Shown here: positions 8,662-12,602 of the stretch, piece by piece | How positions within the stretch are numbered: the first letter of the stretch is position 1 | Layout: the number at the start of each line of letters is the position of its first letter | Source: Gymnopilus junonius | Taxonomy: Eukaryota > Basidiomycota > Agaricomycetes > Agaricales > Galerinaceae | DNA: 12,602 nt | Assembly: GCA_015501075.1 (NCBI GenBank) | Contig: JADNYJ010000811.1 | Location: 1-12,602, forward strand | Direction of reading: 5' to 3' | Program-made: the position numbers and the translations under genes | Notes under the pieces: generated by a model | The model's input: only the letters and a program-made list of their open reading frames with translations | Told to the model about the DNA's origin: nothing | Databases searched by the model: none

Positions 8662-9770
8662 CTATATTGGCACGATCGCAGCGAGAGGAGGAACAGTGAA
8701 TGCAGCAGCGCTTTGGTTAAACAGATCTGCTTTTTGTAGCACATCTTGAATGTAAGGGTGCGAAGGGTACTCAGCCGCCAATTTCCTGGAAATAAATTCG
8801 ACCAATCAGCGAAAAGCAGGTTCTGGGTATAAACGACTTACGACCACAACTCTTCGGCCTCTGGCCTCTTCAAAGCGCCGAGACCAGCCGCAACGACATA
8901 GGCAGCTTCTGCTTCAGTATCGCCCTTTTGTTGTTCAAGTGATTCCTCCAAATCAGATTTCGCCTCTTGGATTTCGCCTCGTAATATACGTGTCACACCT
9001 CTCGCAGTCAGCAAGTGAGGCGATGTCAGTGAGGGATTTCCAAGCTGTTCTGTGTAAAAAGAAGAGGTGTTGGAATAGCTGTCCTTTCCGGTCACTAGTC
9101 CAATAGTTGATTCAATGAGCTGTAACAGAAGATCATCCTCTGCCCAGCGTTTAGATCGGTCAAACTGTTTCCTGGCGAGGTCAGGTCGGTTGATTGAAAG
9201 GTATATTTTGCACGATAACGGTAACGCTATTTTCAAGATTGAAACATCTTAGTAAGAAGTAGATATTCAATACGAGGGACATACATACGCTTCAAGATCT
9301 TCCGTCTCCGTGCCCAACGTTTCCAATGCCTCCTCGATCTCACCAGCTCGCGCAAATGCAGTTCCTGCTAAAACGCGAACAAGCGCCTTGTCCTTGTCAG
9401 AACCCTCAACATCATCTCCTTCTATCTCAACAGAAAGGTCTCGGAGTTCTTCAAGCGCAGCGTCTGCTTGCTCGGAACCAGCGGCAGCGACGTAGCGTGC
9501 CAAAGACGCAACAGCCTTTACGGCGATATTTTCAGAGCCTTCTGGGATAAGCTCTAATGCAGATGCAGGTTCATTGAGAGCGATGAAGGCGCGTGTTTTG
9601 TACAGCAAGAGGGCATGGTAATCTGGCGATGATTCGTCAGGTAAATCCTGTTTAACTAACGCCCTGTAAGCACCTAAATTTCGTCAGCACGCAAAGCAAA
9701 GCAGTATGAAAGTCAAACACTTACCAAGAGTGAACTGTTGTTTAATATGATATAGTTCTGAGGATTCCAT
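8662..9770 (-). CDS. COPE: coatomer epsilon subunit (COPE/Sec28), four exons, apparent frameshift in exon 3
   Basis: Epsilon-COP is a TPR-like helical solenoid subunit of the COPI coat that returns vesicles from Golgi to ER; it binds and stabilises alpha-COP. Exons on the - strand are 9770-9725 (MESSELYHIKQQF start), 9673-9289, 9226-8842 and 8785-8662 (stop TAG). The introns are 51, 62 and 56 nt, all GT-AG (donors GTAAGT, GTATGT, GTAAGT). Family-like segments are LLYKTRAFIALNEP, IYLSINRPDLARKQFDRSK, LIESTIGLVTG, EAKSDLEESLEQQ and the C-terminal PPLAAIVPI. The length of about 312 residues is normal for the family. One anomaly: the spliced length is one base too long. Just after the second intron the expected VTVIVQ reading passes into the frame of IYLSINRPD across an A4 run (complement of 9206-9209), consistent with one extra base. 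The locus is therefore either a sequencing or assembly error, or a broken allele of a core gene. Confidence 0.9.
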
Positions 9771-9822
9771 GAGTGAGGACTTAATGGGAGGATGGCAACA
9801 ACCGCGAACGTGGTCAATTTGC

Positions 9823-9830
9823 TTACGTAA
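9823..9830. promoter_or_regulatory. TTACGTAA palindrome upstream of COPE
   Basis: A perfect 8-base palindrome lies 53 bases before the COPE start codon. TTACGTAA is a known target form for fungal bZIP factors of the Yap/CREB type. Whether it acts here is inference from position and sequence only; an 8-mer can occur by chance. Confidence 0.3.
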
Positions 9831-10199
9831 CGCATTTACTTAAAGTTACACAGGGGTCTTGCAGGGATCTCCTGTTCATGAGCTGCTTGCAGCAGTTGGA
9901 CGTGGTGCTATCTCAGAAGGTTTTCGCAAGTCTAGATGGCTACGTAATTTAGACAACCTTCAAGCTTTGATTAAAAATCGGAGGTTCAAGAAGTCAATTT
10001 CCGGACCAATGTGTCGTAGCCTCAAGGTCTTTCCACTGAGCAGCATGCTCATCTTGGGGGTTTCTCGGTCGAATCCTTCTACAATCGAAACGCGGATTGA
10101 GAATGAGTCCATTCATTGTTTAATTTCTTTACACATAGGATAGAGATACTTCTTCTAAATAGCGAATTCAATTTTGCTTGTCAAGGTTCTGTTATAGAA

Positions 10200-10480
10200 T
10201 AGATAGCTGAGAAAAGAAGAGAAGGAGTATAAAAAAGGTAAAAGAAAAAAGAAATATAACAGGTATTACACCATCCCCGACCAAGAAATAAAAAAGACCT
10301 CTTTGCCAAAGATAAGAAGAGAGAACAGCAAAGAGAATAAGAAGGGGTAACAGGTATATCACCGCGATTAACGGTAAAGACAGAGACAGAGGGGGAAATG
10401 GGTAAAGGGTAAAGAAAAGAAAAAGAGGCTGGGACGACGGAGGATCGTAAAGTGCAAAGAATAGTCCTTTTTTTCGGTTT
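10200..10480. repeat. purine-rich (mirror: pyrimidine-rich) low-complexity tract
   Basis: Roughly 280 bases of the + strand consist mostly of A and G with frequent GAAAAG, AAGAAG and GGTAAA words; the - strand, which is the sense strand of both flanking genes, is correspondingly C/T-rich. It is not a tandem repeat of one unit. In fungi such CT-rich stretches occur in promoters and UTRs, so it may serve the CLA4 3' UTR or the distal COPE promoter. Confidence 0.6.
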
Positions 10481-10598
10481 CTTCATAGTCAGGAAGGGGA
10501 CACCTTGCTAGCCATCGACAAAACAAGACAGAGAAACAACAGGTGTGAAGTACAATTGAAACCGGGAGAAAACGATGCTGAAGAGTCCGGGAACTGTT

Positions 10599-12602
<2,004 letters not shown>

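Larger units (their letters stand above)
9771..10598. other. intergenic region: COPE promoter side and CLA4 3' flank
   Basis: These 828 bases separate the CLA4 stop from the COPE start, both genes reading leftward. The part up to about 10140 is of mixed composition with no recognisable protein on either strand; a 94-codon + strand frame at 9859-10143 lacks an early ATG and any motif. From about 10200 to 10480 the + strand is dominated by A and G. The region must hold the CLA4 3' UTR and terminator and the COPE promoter, but the boundary between them cannot be placed from sequence. Confidence 0.6.

Noticed and set aside
9310..9550. Two + strand frames inside COPE exon 2
   Set aside because: Low-complexity Ser/Ala/Gln-rich mirror images of the Ala/Glu-rich COPE exon.
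9859..10143. 94-codon + strand frame upstream of COPE
   Set aside because: No early ATG, no recognisable motif, and a position in a promoter/UTR region between two - strand genes.

Overview
The window looks like nuclear DNA of a filamentous basidiomycete, most likely a mushroom-forming Agaricomycete. Two host genes carry many very short GT-AG introns (50-78 nt), their products match fungal CLA4-type and COPE-type proteins, and the left half is a Ty3/gypsy chromovirus of a kind common in mushroom genomes. The class-level placement is inference; the fungal character is well supported.

Positions 1 to about 7439 (+ strand): the interior and 3' end of a decayed Ty3/gypsy LTR retrotransposon, with its 5' LTR and 5' gag outside the window. 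In order it holds a gag zinc knuckle, a long acidic gag-to-protease spacer, a split aspartic protease, a reverse transcriptase with an intact YLDD box, an RNase H broken into several frames, and a fully open integrase with HHCC zinc finger, D,D(35)E core, GPY module and C-terminal chromodomain. At least ten frameshifts separate the pieces, and the clear in-frame stops upstream of the protease are all TGA. A third open frame (6174-7050) with different codon use lies between integrase and a candidate 3' LTR (about 7080-7439).

Positions 7440-8661: about 1.2 kb with no convincing gene; one short spliced candidate (7533-7757) is noted at low confidence.

Positions 8662-9770 (- strand): a four-exon gene for the epsilon subunit of the COPI coatomer (COPE/Sec28), complete except for an apparent single-base insertion in an A-run of exon 3 that breaks the frame. 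Positions 9771-10598 form the intergenic region: the COPE promoter with a TTACGTAA palindrome, a roughly 280-bp purine-rich tract, and the 3' flank of the next gene.

Positions 10599-12602 (- strand): the 3' part (six exons) of a p21-activated kinase of the CLA4 type, with a CRIB domain, a Pro/Ser/Gln-rich linker and a complete protein kinase domain; the N-terminal part, where CLA4 proteins carry a PH domain, is cut off by the window edge. CLA4 and COPE lie head-to-tail. Both are core host genes (Cdc42-dependent polarity signalling and Golgi vesicle traffic), and no functional link between them is implied by the layout. The retrotransposon sits downstream of COPE on the opposite strand.
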